A DNA stretch of 64,000 bases, taken from NCBI GenBank assembly GCA_032718565.1, contig JAVGVS010000305.1, positions 62,001-126,000 on the forward strand. Reading direction: 5' to 3'. A program made the translations under genes and the position numbers. Below the pieces are notes generated by a model. It did not search any database. It saw nothing but the letters and a program-made list of their open reading frames with translations, and was not told the origin of the DNA. Origin of the DNA: Distichodus sexfasciatus (Eukaryota; Chordata; Actinopteri; Characiformes; Distichodontidae). Shown one piece after another: positions 47,001 through 59,516 of this stretch (position 1 is the first letter of the stretch; each line of letters begins with the position of its first letter).

Positions 47001-48250
47001 ATCAAAAAGAAAGCGTTTTTTTTCTTTTGAAATAACACATTTTTGGTGATAGCTATCAGGTTTTTACGGGTATGAAACAGGCCTCTTTATGATCCAGCTG
47101 CTCTGGAATCAGCTTCTACCCTCCAAACCACACCAGCTTTTGTTCAGTTCTGTAACAATCAAATGAACCCACCCAAAATGCTGTGAAAGACCCTCAGATG
47201 GGGTGATGACATTCTGTAATCTGTGTGTAGGTATGTGTTGGCTGATAATGGCATAAAAATCTCTCTCACTCTCTTTCCTTTTTCTTTTTTCAGTGCTTGT
47301 TTTTGGCACTGGAGAACTGGTGATGATGCCAGGTCTTCTTCAGCGCTCTCTTATGTAAATGTAACATTAGGAATGACATGCTCACACCAACCCAAATGCA
47401 TTCAGACCTGTTCCTACCCTCCTTCTCCTCCTCTTTTTTTCTCCTCCTCCTCCTTGTTCTGTTCTCTCCGTTCTCAGAGTGCAGCAAAGGCCACGTGCCA
47501 GCGTATGTGTGTGTGTGTGACCTGGCCCAGAGAGAGAGAGAAAGGGGGGGAGATACTGCATTGCTGATAACTTATGACACACACGCCACCTTAATAGTCT
47601 TCTTCCCATGGCCTTTCATAGAATGTGTGTGTGTAACCCTAGGTGTACTGCATGTACTGTGGTCTTTCAAGGCATGTAAATTTTCTTTCATTATAATTAT
47701 ATTCCATTACTTCAGTAGAACTTGTTACAGTATTTCCATTAAAAACTGATATGTATTTCTGCCCTCCTACTGCCTATGACATTTTTGTAATTAGGATTAG
47801 ACAGATACTGTGCAGAAAAGAACAGCTGAGGCAACGTTTTTTTTTACAGTCTGTGGTTTTCTTTTTTCTTTTAACGATGTGGCAGGTTTGAGGATCTCCT
47901 AGAGAACTGCATTCTACATATATATGTATCCATGGTTACCATGAATAGGTTATTAATAAGTCTGACTTCTTAATTGATTTGTGACATTTTGCCAAGAGGA
48001 CGCAGAGAAAGAGAGAAAGCAGAATAATGATGCGTCACCTGTCAATATCTGTCAGAGATGTGCAGTGAAATAAGAAGGTGAGACGGGTAAGAGAGGAAGA
48101 CAGACCCCATCTCCGCACATACACACATACACACATTCACCCACCCATACACAGAGAGACGCTTCTTTCATTGTATAGCACCCTGTTTGTGGATACACAC
48201 GCTGTTTGTGGTAGTAACCAGTAGCGCCCTGCTATTTGCGTGAGGTACTT
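44018..48250 (+). other. kcnip1 intron, part 1
   Basis: No coding exon recognised. It holds a (TG)n tract at 46295-46331 and pyrimidine-rich stretches near 47270 and 47430. Confidence 0.5.
46295..46331. repeat. (TG)n microsatellite
   Basis: Eighteen or so tg units with one a interruption. Confidence 0.9.
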
Positions 48251-48254
48251 CCAT

Positions 48255-48425
48255 TCACGTCCATATTCAGTGAGTGATTATTTGTTCTTGTGAACACAGC
48301 ACAGCACAGCACAGCACATAATGCACCACAACCAAATGTGATGTCTGCATTTGACCCATCCGTGGTAACTTTACCGGTCCTGGATTCGAACCTGCAACCT
48401 TCTGATCACAGGGCGAACACATTAC
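48255..48425 (-). mobile_element. tRNA-derived SINE
   Basis: On the minus strand a Pol III B-box (GGTTCGAATCC, 48392-48382) is followed by a body with ggatgggtcaaatgcaga and a tail with gtgctgtgctgtg and acaaataatcac. The body and tail match the partial copy at 55503-55615. Confidence 0.65.
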
Positions 48426-48944
48426 TGTTATGTATAAATAATACTGTGGCACCTACCTAATACTACATCTAACCCAAACATTAATCTTAAATTCAGTGAC
48501 CAAATAAAAAAAATTTGCTTTTCAAATACAACCTGGATTCTTTCTATAAAATCTTTTTTTTTATGAGGACAGTTCCTCATATCTTCACTAAGATACAGAA
48601 GTCAGTCTCTTAGAGAACAACCACAACCTACACGCTACCATCTGTCAGCAATAGTTACTGTATAGCTGGTGACGTCTTTATACTGCTATGAATTCCTGTC
48701 AGTTCACCAGATGTGTTAACACCAACTGTTTGAAAAATATCTCCTTTTAAACCCCTTTCTTCATTGTCAAGTCTTTGTGGGGGAATCCTTATAGGGAGAG
48801 CTTTGTAGTAGATAATTCTAGGAAGATCCAGTCAAGACAGAGTACATTAAATATGCAAAGTACAACTTTGAGGCTACCAAGAACCTTTTTGAGACTGACA
48901 GGGTCCTTTGGGTAGAGACTGTTCTACCTATTTTACATTGACTG

Positions 48945-49130
48945 CATTTAGCAGACTTTTTATCCAGAGTGACTTCCATTTCCTAGGTACGGGGACAGTC
49001 TCAACTTGAGGAGCACCTTCAGGTTCAGGGTCTTACTCAGGGACCCAATGACAGTGCTGGAGGTGAGATCTGAACCCACAACCTCTTCATCATGAGGCGA
49101 GTAGCCTACCACTAGACCACCATTACCCTA
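48945..49130 (-). mobile_element. tRNA-derived SINE, second family
   Basis: Minus strand: a tRNA-like head (gtggtctagtggtaggctac, then a B-box-like ggttcagatctca), then a core with gtcattgggtccctgagtaa and an end with gtctgctaaatgca. The same core and end occur at 60105-60412. Confidence 0.65.
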
Positions 49131-50029
49131 CCAAGAACCAACATTTAACCCACACTGCAGATCATGGACATTGGTGTATAGTATTTGAGTATTTATGCTT
49201 TGTTACTGAACTCAGACTGGCAATCTGTGCATTCTGGAAAAGTCCAGAATGGCCGTCCGGTCTGTGGTTGTTGGCCTGCCCTATTCAATAACCAAGGTTT
49301 AGCGAGTCTAACAGTCAAAAGCAGCAGAGGGCGCTAATACAATAATCTGTCAAATGAAAAATCCATAGGGAGGCTTACAAGTCCAGTTGGTGGGCCTATT
49401 TTAGTCCCACTCCGTCCCTGACTGAACGTAAGTATTAATTTGGCCTGAGTAGTATTCATTTTGGCAAATTTTACTCGTTACTTGATTACCATTGTAATGC
49501 AAGTATTACTTTATAATTCTAAATTTCATTATTGTGTTTAGTGTTAATTTCTTTTTCGTTTTTTGAGAAATTGATACTGAGAGGGTACAGACTTTGATGT
49601 AAGTGATGGTTCAGAATCCTAAACCTTGAATTCAAATGATTCATGCCAATATGATAGTGATCTGTGCCATAGTCTGATCCTCATCATTAAAAAAATACAA
49701 TAATCTCAAAAATTTGATATATCTCTTCAGATTTAGAACAAACAAAAAAAACTAACACTGTAAGACCTTGAGGTATGGATTTCCAAATACTGCTGAACTT
49801 TTGAGAAATATACTAATATGTAACTTTTCAAGGTCAGAAATCTCTATGTTTAGAGATACAGGTACATGAGGGGTGGGTACAGGTACAATAGAGGTCATTA
49901 GGGGTGAAATGCAGAAGGGACCCACTGTTAACAAATGTTGGGTGACACTGTCTGTCTGGAAGCTCTCCCATTCCTCATTTTCACATCTGTATACACACAG
50001 TTCATACTGTATTCTAACCTAATGTCCCC

Positions 50030-50031
<2 letters not shown>

Positions 50032-50060
<29 letters not shown>
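50032..50060. repeat. (CT)n microsatellite
   Basis: Uninterrupted ct units. Confidence 0.9.
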
Positions 50061-50063
<3 letters not shown>

Positions 50064-50392
50064 GAAAGCAGATTGGAGCTGACAGTGCGCATTCCCACTT
50101 TTAATTTTTAAATCACTTCTCCTCCCTTTTTACGTAATCTTCTCCGTCTCCTTCGTCTTCCGGGCTATTTTTATCGTCTGCGTCTCTGCCCCATTCTAGC
50201 CATGGCTCTTCTCTCTTCCTCCTCTCTGCCCCCACTCGTCATCCCACCTTTTTGCTCACTGTTTTCCACTCTTCCCATCCCCCCATCCCCTCTTATTCAG
50301 ACAAACCATTTCTCTACGGTTTTCCCCGGCAGCCTCCCAATTCTCTCTCGCTTTAAAACTTCGGTCTTTTGGCCTCAGCATATATTTGTATC

Positions 50393-50515
50393 CTAGTGGT
50401 AGAACACTTGCCTTTGGACCAAGAGGTTGTGGGTTTGAATCCGACCCCTGGCATTACCAACATTGGTAAATCAGCATATAGTGGAGTTGTAGAACCATCT
50501 CTCCACTAGAGGGCA
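50393..50515 (+). mobile_element. tRNA-like SINE head
   Basis: ctagtggtagaacacttgcc is followed by ggttgtgggtttgaatccga, the spacing of A- and B-box in a tRNA-derived promoter. A non-tRNA body of about 60 bp follows. Confidence 0.55.
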
Positions 50516-50639
50516 TCATTCCCAGATCTGTTGCAAATGTACGTAATTTTTCTTGGTTTTTTTACACTATTGTAGGGTCGTGATAAACTTTCATTCAGCT
50601 ATTCCTTGGTTTTACTTTTTTTCACCCTTTTCAAATGCA

Positions 50640-51236
50640 CAAATTCTAAGCTAGCAAGTAGCCATAACACTTGCAGTTCATACTCTGGAACTCATCCAAA
50701 ACTAAGCATGCTTGGGCTGGTCATTCTTGTTTAGGAGACCATTTAGGAAAGCCGATTGCTGCTCTTAGAGGACGTAAAAGTTAGTTCCAAACTTTTGGGT
50801 CATAATAGATCCTAGGGCATCTTTTTACAGCCTTGTGGTTCCCCTAAAAAATGTAAAATGCCTTTCAGAGGGATGCAACCCTCTTGAAATAGATAAGCTG
50901 TTGAGGCGTGATTACTGCAAAATTATCCATTTTGTTGCAAAAATTCAACAGGGTTAAAAACATGGGTGGAGAAAAAATTGTGCACTGTAAAAGAGAAGAG
51001 ATGGGGTCTCAGTGTCCTGCTAAAATTACCCACCCTTTCAAATGTGGCTTCCTAATCACGCTCTATGCCCCTTCACTGTATTAGCTAAAGTTTGATGAGT
51101 GTACTGGTGCAGAATGACGTGATGTGATGTCATATCATCTAGGTTGAGCTGCGCATTGCTGCTGGTTGAAGTCCCTTCATATTGCCTCTGTAAGGCATTT
51201 TGAGTGATGAGACAAGTGCAATATAAATCTAACTTT
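50640..51236 (+). mobile_element. 5S rRNA-derived SINE (SINE3-like)
   Basis: 50650-50750 follows 5S rRNA at moderate identity: aagtagccataacactt, then actaagcatgcttgggctgg, then ttgtttaggagaccattta. The 3' part (51000-51236) has tggcttcctaatcac, tactggtgcagaatg, atcatctaggttgagctgc and gcaatataaatct, the tail I associate with fish 5S SINEs. About 600 bp, nearly full length. Confidence 0.65.
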
Positions 51237-53815
51237 TTTGCATTCAATCACAATAAGCAACTGCAAAATTATGATTAGCAGAAAACCTGTTCCAACAGCA
51301 TAAGTACTTTATTAGTTTATTATTAATCTTTGAGAAATTAAAGAAAGCATTAGGATTGTGTGTCTATACTTGAGAAGCGGCTCATTGTTATGCTAAGAAT
51401 AATTCAACTCTGAGTTCAACAGCTGAGAGAATAAAAAGGGACATCCTGCCTCCTACTGGACATATTGCAGCATTTAACATTTTTAAAGATGTACAGGTGT
51501 ACAGACTCTTTGCATATCTGTTAACACCATCACACAATAAACAATATACAGTATGTTATTAAAGAAGCATTATAAGTTCCCAAGTACATTATAGCATCTG
51601 ATGGATATCTTCTAAAAATACGTTTGGAAGTCTATTATTGACTGTTGACAAATTCATATAACCTGACTATAAGATAAACAAAGGGTTAAACGGGAAAAGG
51701 GTTATGTCATATGCAGTCATATGCTACTTATAGCAAGTAGATGTTAACTCAAGTAAATATAGGGCTAAAGAGGCAAGTTAAAGCTGAACAAATTAAGAGT
51801 TGAACGGTTGAATTTTAAATGTTCTGATCCATTTAGGTACAAAGACGCTCCTGACGTTCAAAGTTTAATGCTTTTTCCTGTTTATTTGTGGCAGGAACAT
51901 CACATTATCCCACCCTCTTTCCAACTAACTCAATTATTGCATTGTTTTTCTTTTCTCTCTGGCAAGTCCCATCCCAGACAGTTTTAAAATCACCTCAGTG
52001 ATTGAACATGAATGAAGAATAAAATTGGGAAAAATATGTCAATGCAGTTCCGATTTTGAACACCGGGCGTCGTAGTAGTATAAGTAAAGTTTTCGAACAT
52101 GGGATCCCACACAAGTATTGCACATGGCTTGTGTATCTGAAGGGGCTCTGCACAATTTTTCACAGTTGGGTATTTATATATCCAGAAAAAAATAGTACAA
52201 AGATCTGTGCAAGAACAATGCTGATCAGAAGCTATTTTGGTGTGTTTAATTTGCAGTTTAACACATCTTCATGCAGATCAGACACAGACGCATAGACACA
52301 GTAATTAAATTAATAAATAAATAAATAAATAAATAAAAACAGAACTTAGAAGAGTTGCTGCCTTCATTTCTGCTTGCAAAAGCTGTGATTCTCTGACTTT
52401 GAAACAGTTGCTCTGAAAAGACACGGCTGGCAAGCTCTCTTTCTTACTGCTGTTCGTTTAGACAAAAATGAAAGAGCTGGTGTGGGCGCAAACAACAAAC
52501 ACCGCAGAATAGAGCCAGTGGGCACAAAAAGGAAGAAAGCATCAGCTCAAAACAGATCTTTAGATCTCTGCCTTCTGGAAAAAAAAAACATGATGACGAG
52601 GGTGAAAGATGAGCAGTAGGAGAAACGGATGGGGAGGTGAAAGCATGAAAGGTTGATGTGTGGGCAGGGGCACATAACGAGAGGTGGAAGCTTCTGTTTG
52701 AGGCAGTTTCTATGACACTGACTGTTTCTGGAAAGAGGGATGAGCCTGAATACCACATCGCTCATGTATTCCTCTTTGATCTAAGACACTCCACCACTCC
52801 TATAGTCAGCTCACCTGGCATTGCTTTGTGCAGAATTCTGTCATACTTCAACGGTGTTCCTGCAACATTTGTTATTGTTAAATTATTATTTGCTTGTATG
52901 ATATCCAAATCATACAAAAAGCTCAAGAATCTTCCAACGTAGAATAGGCCGGATCAAGTCAAGCCCTCAGCACACTGGTGCAATCCTGTACGGTTCCTAT
53001 TTGACTTATTTGAAAGCAGCAACAGCCAAGTAACCAGCTCTTCTGACTCTGCAGCTGTCCAAGTTTATCTTACATTTTCATTACAGACTCTCCAATGTTC
53101 CCATTCAAAGTTATTTTATTATTCACTAATGTTCCCACACTTGGTAACCCAGGACAAAAAAAAAAACAAAACGTGCTATTATTTGTAACGCCAATAAAGC
53201 AATCTGAATGGAAGTGAAATTGAATTGAACAGATAAGACAGTGTCATATCAGAAACTGGAATTCTCAGTTCTCTCTTGGAACAGTTACATAAAAGTGGAT
53301 ATCGTTATGCGGACACTGCCACTCAGTCTTACTGGATTTTTGTAGGTCATCGCAATAACACTGTGCTTTTGAAATGTTATAGCTTTTTTGATTTCAAGAG
53401 AAGTGTGACGTTCACTTTTAATTGCTTCAAGTGTATTTACAAACCTGTAAATTATCAGTAAGCCATAATTCAATGTTTTCAATATAACGTCCTTTATCAG
53501 TACTGAATAAAATGATTTAAAAATTGTTACAAATCTTTAGCCCTTTTCATACCCTATCAGAAACAGAAATGGAGACACATTACTTGTGTACTTTAATTTT
53601 TGGGGGGGCACACATGTATTTCTTGGTATTTATAAAACTCATGTACAGAGGTACAAATTTGAGTTTCCAGACCAATATGTAATGCAAATTGTCATAAACA
53701 AAATGGAAATGATCTCTTCTCCTGTTCTAACCATGTTCCCTTTATGAAAAATTGGCTGTGCTCTTCACTAATCTTCTCCCTCTACCAATCACTAGTCTCC
53801 GTTGAACCATCTCCC
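51237..53815 (+). other. kcnip1 intron, nothing recognised
   Basis: Non-coding. An (AAAT)n microsatellite lies at 52312-52336. Confidence 0.45.
52312..52336. repeat. (AAAT)n microsatellite
   Basis: Six to seven aaat units. Confidence 0.9.
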
Positions 53816-54007
53816 CTTCATCTCCCACACTCACTCACTCACTCACTCACTCTCTCTAGCTCTAGCTCAGAAAGAAAGGGAGCCATCTCCAGAATACATG
53901 TGGTAGACACAAGGGACAGAAGTAATACTGTGGCAAAGAAGAAAGAAGATGTCAAGAAGCTGGAAGAGCCAAAGTGCATTGTGGGAGTAAAAAGACTGAG
54001 GGCAACT

Positions 54008-54038
<31 letters not shown>

Positions 54039-54058
54039 GGAGGAAAAGAGAGAGGAGA
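54008..54058. repeat. (GA)n tract upstream of the second kcnip1 first exon
   Basis: A ga tract with few interruptions, about 170 bp before the ATG at 54226; an (ACTC)n tract lies at 53828-53851. Confidence 0.9.
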
Positions 54059-54225
54059 GTTTTATGATCAGAGCTTTTCTTCAAAGACTGTGAGGAACAG
54101 GTGAGAGATAAACAGACGGACCGAGAAGTCAGCGAGAAAAGGACAACACAGGAAAAGAGAACAGAACAAGAAAAACATTCGATATAGTTTTTCTTTTTAA
54201 CCGGACAAGACAGAAGCTAGTAAAG

Positions 54226-54283
54226 ATGGGGGTGGTACTGGGGACATTCTCCATGCAGGCCAAACAAGTGAACTACAGGAGAG
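54226..54283 (+). CDS. kcnip1: kcnip1-type alternative first coding exon, myristoylation form 1
   Basis: A 58-bp coding part: MGVVLGTFSMQAKQVNYRR plus one base, then a gtaggc donor. KChIP1 in mammals begins, by memory, MGAVMGTFSSLQTKQ, is N-myristoylated on Gly2 and so is held on vesicles carrying Kv4 channels. Gly2 and the GTFS segment are kept here. It has the same coding length and phase as the exon at 61053, and about 9 of 19 residues are identical. The ATG context (aaagATGg) is good. It is supported by homology and splice phase only. Confidence 0.7.
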
Positions 54284-55502
54284 GTAGGCATAATATAAAT
54301 AAGAGCAATTTTTTGTATTTATTTATTTATATTTTTAATTTGTGTAAGAAAAGACATAGCCATATTTATTTCAAAGTCTTTCACATTTATGAATCTGTTC
54401 ATTTCTTAGTTCCAACATCAATTTTTCCAGCTTTCACATATTATCAAGTTGATTAATTCATGTGTGTGTATGTTGTTGCCTGTAGCGGTGTATGTGCATG
54501 TGTTCCAAATGGAGTGTGGTAAATTTCCTGCCATGTGGCAATTTAGGTTCGTCGATTTTCTCTGAGCAATGCATAGTGGGGTACGATGTCTCGCGGCAGC
54601 TTCCTCCAACGTATAATCTCTCAAGGTTCTCAAGCTGCCCCAAGCTAGTGTTATTTATTTTTTAAAGAAAGAGATAAGATAGCATGGGGGCGACTGAAAA
54701 GAGTAGGAAAAATGAGAGACACAGCTGCAAGTATGAGATAAGACAAAAAGATACAGGACAGAGTGAGAGAGAGGGTGAGGGTGGATGGTGGAGGGCAACA
54801 TTACATATGCCTTGATTTTTAATTAGGTATTCCAGCATGCAAAGTTGCCGTGTCAAATTCGGAGTTGCTGTGTCCAATGCGAAACTGTTGCCTGCTTCGC
54901 TAGCTGTCCTAGATGCTGCGGTAGACGGTTTGCGAGCCATGTGCTCCGACATCTACTCCCACTGCTGACTAACACAAAAAAGCAAGCTACAGCATCGGAC
55001 TCACATGTTTGTGCATGCACTCACCCCCTCAGAGCGAGCGAGCCTAAAAAAGAAAGAGAGACCTGAAAAGTGGGTACCGAGCCAAGGGGATTATGAGTTC
55101 TGGGCAGCAAAACAGAGGACTTGTTTGAAGTCTTCACTAAAATCCCCAGGAAATTCCTCCCTGCATGTTTAAGACAGAAGGAGACATATCCTTCTCAGAG
55201 GGGTTCGACCCTCATCTCGGCCTTACGCAACAATATTTTATTATACATTTTCCTGCAGGGGTGCTACCAAACCTATCATGAGAACAGCAGGGCTCATTAA
55301 ACTACCCCTGTGCTAATTGGCTTGTGGAAATCTTTATTTAAAAATACATTATAATTATACTGCAAAAAACTGACATTTGCACTCCAACGTTTTGGTTCTT
55401 GGTTCACGGTTCCTGACGCCTTTATGTGTGTGTCCTATTTGTACCGCTCAAATATCATCTGGAATTACTACTGAAAAATATTAAACTATCCTGGCACAGC
55501 GC
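54284..55502 (+). other. kcnip1 intron, nothing recognised
   Basis: No exon or named repeat recognised. Confidence 0.4.
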
Positions 55503-55615
55503 TCCCGGGGCACTGTATGTCAGGCGTCCATTGCTTCTTCACGGATGGGTCAAATGCAGAGGACAGATTTCACTGGGGTGAAGTGTGTGCTGTGTTGTGC
55601 AATAACAAATAATCA
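55503..55615 (+). mobile_element. SINE body without head
   Basis: Contains cggatgggtcaaatgcagag, then gtgtgtgctgtgttgtgcaa and acaaataatca, matching the 48255-48425 SINE in the opposite orientation. The tRNA-like head is missing. Confidence 0.6.
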
Positions 55616-55768
55616 TTTATTTAAATTAATTCACTTTCATTCAGGTAAATATCTTTCCAATCTCTTCCTAATTGCACTAGTGAGACCGTAATATAGAAGG
55701 CAACTGGACTACTGATGTAGTGCAGACAAGGCGACATTTGGTGTGGGAAACCCTGACATGTGTGTTCC

Positions 55769-56110
55769 TACCCTTAGCAAAAAGTAGTTTATTCAAGTGT
55801 ACTACAAGTATACTTATTATATACTAAAACTGAGGCAGTATGCTTGAAGTTAACTTTTTATATACTATATTTTATATGCTTAAGAATAGTATAGTGAAGT
55901 ATATACTTGATAAGTATAAAGAAAAGTCTACTAAAGTCTAAAAGTATACTTTTATAAAGTTAAAAATGTTCCAATTTAGTCCGAAAAAGTATTAAATTAG
56001 TATACTTTCTAGTACACTACATGGTACATGGTCTGTAGTATACTTGCTATACTCATAGCAAGCATACTTAATCAAATGAACTTCAAGTATAATACTTTTT
56101 GCTATGGGTA
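55769..56110. mobile_element. MITE with inverted ends tacccttagcaaaaagta
   Basis: The left end is tacccttagcaaaaagta. The right end is tactttttgctatgggta, its near-perfect complement. The 342-bp interior is full of agtatact motifs (self-complementary) and has no frame. Confidence 0.75.
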
Positions 56111-56136
56111 CGGACGTCTACTCTGATTTGAGTGTT

Positions 56137-56210
56137 CCAGAACAAACCTGATTCAAACAAGCTTGGCTAAAGACCAAGAGGTTGTGGATTCGAGTCTGGC
56201 TTTTTTCTAC
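56137..56210 (+). mobile_element. SINE head fragment
   Basis: ccaagaggttgtggattcga resembles the B-box region of the element at 50393-50515. Confidence 0.4.
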
Positions 56211-56670
56211 CTCCAGCACAAAAACCATTAGTCAGTCTTAAGACCCTGAGACTTTTCCTATAAGTAATAAACATAGGTCGCTCTACAACAGGGCATCTGA
56301 TGAATTCCGTAAAGGTAGAGGCCACAAATATAGTGCAAGGAAACCAAAAACAACACCACCCAAAAGCTAATGTGAGACCATAAAGTTCACACATCTTGAC
56401 ATACAGCTATGCTCTGAACAAAGACAAAGGGAAAGAGCCAAATTAAATAGGGAAAGACACAGGTGAAGCACATTAGAGCAAACGAACCACAGAACCACTA
56501 GTGGCCTGGTAGAGAATTACAGGAGAGACTGTGAGATTATCAATCAAGTGCTGTATAAAACATTTAAAAAATCCTTAATTGTGTTGTTATTTTCTTGTCT
56601 GTTGATGAATTCAAAACTGCAGTCTTATGTCTTTACTCAGGCATTTGGACAATTTGGTGTAATTACAAAC

Positions 56671-57690
56671 CCCATTTCCAAAAAAGTTGGGACACTTCCT
56701 ACAAATGCAATAAAAACTAAAATCACTTGAACTTTTTTATAACAGACGAAAGGACAAAGAAAAGATTTCCAAGAAAATGTCATTCTATTTGTTAAAAAAT
56801 AAACTAGAAATTGATGTCTGCAACACCCTCCAAAAAGTTGGGACAGAGGCATAGAAGTTTACCATCGGATCACATCCCTTATTCTGTTTTCTTTTAATTA
56901 TATTTATAATTTCTTAGGAACTTAAGAAAGTAATTGTTGCAGTTTTACAAGAGATCTTTTTTTGTGCTTTCTTGCTGTATGTAAAACTTGAGTTGCACAA
57001 CAGTCCATGGTTGTCATTGTCTGATTCTCCTCTTTATGATGCAACAGACATTTTATAGGGGATAGATCTGGACTGCAGGCCAGTTAGGCACACAGACTCT
57101 ATGTCTACAAAGCCATGCTTTTGTAATTCGTGCAGAATGAGGCCTAGCATTGTCCTGCTAAAATATACATGGAGTTCCCGGGAAAAGATGATGTCCTGAC
57201 AGGAGCATTTGTCTGTCTAAAATTCCAATGTACGCCTCTGTCTCAGAGGCACCTTTGCATACGTACAGATCCCCCATACCATCACAGATGCTGGTTTTTG
57301 CATCTTTTGTTAATAACAGAATGGATGGTGTTTTTCATCTTTGGCACATAGAGTCCAATGCACGCGTTTCCATTGTTTATCGAGCCATCTCAGATGAGCT
57401 TGGGTCCAGTGAACTCGCAGACGTTTCTGCACAAAAATGATGTATGGTTTCAGGGAGAATTTCTTGTTGCAGCTGCGAATTGAGGTAAGTAACAATGATT
57501 TCCCAAAGTACCTCTGAGCCCATGTGGCTAGGTCCATCATGGTAGCATGTCAGTTTCTAATGCAATACAGCCTAAGGGCTCGAAGGTCATGCACATTCAG
57601 CAGTGGTTTCCACCCTTGGCCTTTAATGCACAGAGATTCCTCCTGAGTCCCTGAATCTTTTCACAGCGTTTACAATTATCTTATTAAGAA
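56671..57690 (-). mobile_element. Decayed Tc1/mariner-type transposon
   Basis: The left terminus (ccccatttccaaaaaagttg) is a common fish transposon end. On the minus strand from about 57640 down, broken frames give HATMMDLATWAQRYFGKSL, then FVQKRLRVHWTQAHLRWLDK, then KPASVMVWG, GASETEAYIGILDRQML and QDNARPHSARITKAWL. That is the order of a Tc1 transposase: HTH region, then catalytic core around D-N-x-x-x-H. Several stops and shifts make it inactive. Confidence 0.7.
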
Positions 57691-57699
57691 AAATGTACT

Positions 57700-58390
57700 G
57701 ATTATAAGACCTTCTTAAAATGAAATAAGAAATTTAATTAAGAGAACAGAAAAGTTCTCATGCTCTCCACTACGAGTTAAGAAATTCATGACAACTTTGC
57801 TTATTTTAAGAATATTAAAGCTAAAAACATGGAAAAATGGAAAGATTTTTTTCTTGCTTTAGGAGATCTTAACAATATAAATTTTCTCACTGTATTGGCA
57901 GATAATTTTGCTTGATTCTGGTACCTTTTTTCTTATTATTGTAAGAACCCAGCCCAGACCAAGGGAGGAGTCCGCCTTATCAAACTCCAGTTCCAGATCT
58001 TCACACCATCCCAGTTTACCAGATCTACGTCACCAGTTTTAACCTATCATAGCCCGGTTACCAGTATTTAAAGACCTTCACGTACAACTGTTCTCTGCGA
58101 AGTATTGTTATGCCTTGTGCTACGTACCGAGCATTTATTGCGTTTGTCTGTCTCCGTTTTGACCCTTGCTTTCGGTTATTGGATTACCCCTCTGCTTCTG
58201 GCGATTCGGATTTGGTTGCTCCGCGGACTGTGTTTTCTGCTTTTGAACTGTGCTACAATAAACCCTCGATAGTTCTTCAAACTGATCCTGCGCCTGCGAC
58301 CTGGTTTTGTCAGCTCTGCATTTGGGTTCATCTGCCTGCCGTTACAATTATCCTTTTCTTTTTCTTATTTTCTGACACTGATTTTTTGCA
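57700..58390. repeat. AT-rich dispersed repeat split by the LTR
   Basis: 57700-57934 (cttcttaaaatgaaataaga, cttattttaagaa, cttgctttagg) and 58352-58390 (ttctttttcttattttctga) read like one element interrupted by the LTR insertion. Confidence 0.45.
57940..58346 (+). mobile_element. Solo LTR with 5-bp target duplication
   Basis: The 407-bp unit begins TGTAAGAACCC and ends GCCGTTACA (TG...CA). It is flanked on both sides by attat (57935-57939 and 58347-58351). Inside are a TATA-like tatttaaag near 58067 and a caataaac polyadenylation signal near 58256, in the right order for an LTR. It is probably Ty3/gypsy type. No internal retrotransposon follows, so it is a solo LTR left by recombination. 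Confidence 0.8.
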
Positions 58391-58412
58391 GTGTATCAGT
58401 TAACCTGCTAAT

Positions 58413-59516
58413 TAGGGGGCCATGCAGTGGAACACTGCGTGGAACCCTATTGGAATCGTGCTGATTTTTTGGGGGGTTTTTCTGCCTTAAAACGCATTGT
58501 GGAGAAAAAACTGTAAGACCTACAGCTTTGAAATTTGGCAGGTAGGTGCCCACCCACTACTCAGGCAAAAAAACATTGCACCAAAATAAGGTATTTTGCG
58601 TTTTTCCAAAAAAAAATGCATTTTGCCTAGTAACTTTTGAACCGTAGCTCCGATTCTCAAAAATCTTATATCTTCTTATTCCTTGGGTCAAGACGAATTT
58701 TTTAGACCCTCGCATCTATTTCTGCCATATTTGACTTTTTGCTAATTTGCATAATATGCAAAACCATCTTTTGCGAACTAATCCCTGGATTTTTGTCCAA
58801 TCTGCATGCAACTGGTATCATTTGAATCCCAAGACACTCTTCTTTAATTATTATTGAGCACATTTTTAATTTAGGTCTTCATATTTCTGTAATATGCAAA
58901 TAAATGTGGTCGGCTTGGCATAGGACTGCAACACCACACACCTAATAACTTTTGAACCGTAGCTCCGATTGTCAAAAATCTTATACCATCTTACTCCTTG
59001 GGTCAAGATGAATCTTTATAGACCCTCGTATCTATTTCCGCCTTATTGGATTTCTCGCTAATTTGCATAATATGCAAAGCCATCTCTTGCGAACTAGTCC
59101 CTGGATTTTTATCCAATCTGCATGCAACTGGTCTCATTTGAATCCCAAGACATTCTTCTTCAATTATTATCGAGCATATTCTTAATTTAGGTCTTCATTT
59201 GGCTGTAATATGCAAATAAATGTGGTCGGCTTGGCATAGAACTGCAATGCCACACACTGAGTGTCATAGAAATCCGGCTCTGGGTGGGCTACCACTTTGT
59301 AATTTGGCAGGTAGGTCTGGTACCCCTCCCACTACTCAGGCAAAAAAAATTGCACCATACTGCCAGTTGGTGGCGCTATAATAAGCTATTTTGCGTTTTG
59401 CCTAATAAGTTTTGAACCATAGCACCCTAGATAAAAGGATGAAACGTGTCATTTTTCGACATTTGTCCACTTTGTATCGTCAAAAACTGATAAAGCTGCA
59501 AACTGCATGGCCCCCG
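58413..59516. mobile_element. Non-autonomous DNA element with internal 315-bp tandem duplication
   Basis: Inverted ends: agggggccatgcagt at 58413-58427 and actgcatggccccc at 59502-59515. The interior holds two direct copies of a 315-bp unit (58631-58945 and 58946-59260), each starting taacttttgaaccgtagctc. A partial third start (ttttgaaccatagcacc) is at 59408. No coding frame. Confidence 0.7.

Noticed and set aside
48294..48318. (CAGCA)n run as a possible independent microsatellite feature
   Set aside because: It is part of the SINE tail at 48255-48425.
50382..50460. Possible functional tRNA gene
   Set aside because: A- and B-box-like sequences are present but no acceptor stem pairs; better explained as a SINE head.
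50640..50750. Possible 5S rRNA gene
   Set aside because: Too diverged from 5S, no T-run terminator at the right place, and it continues into a SINE body.
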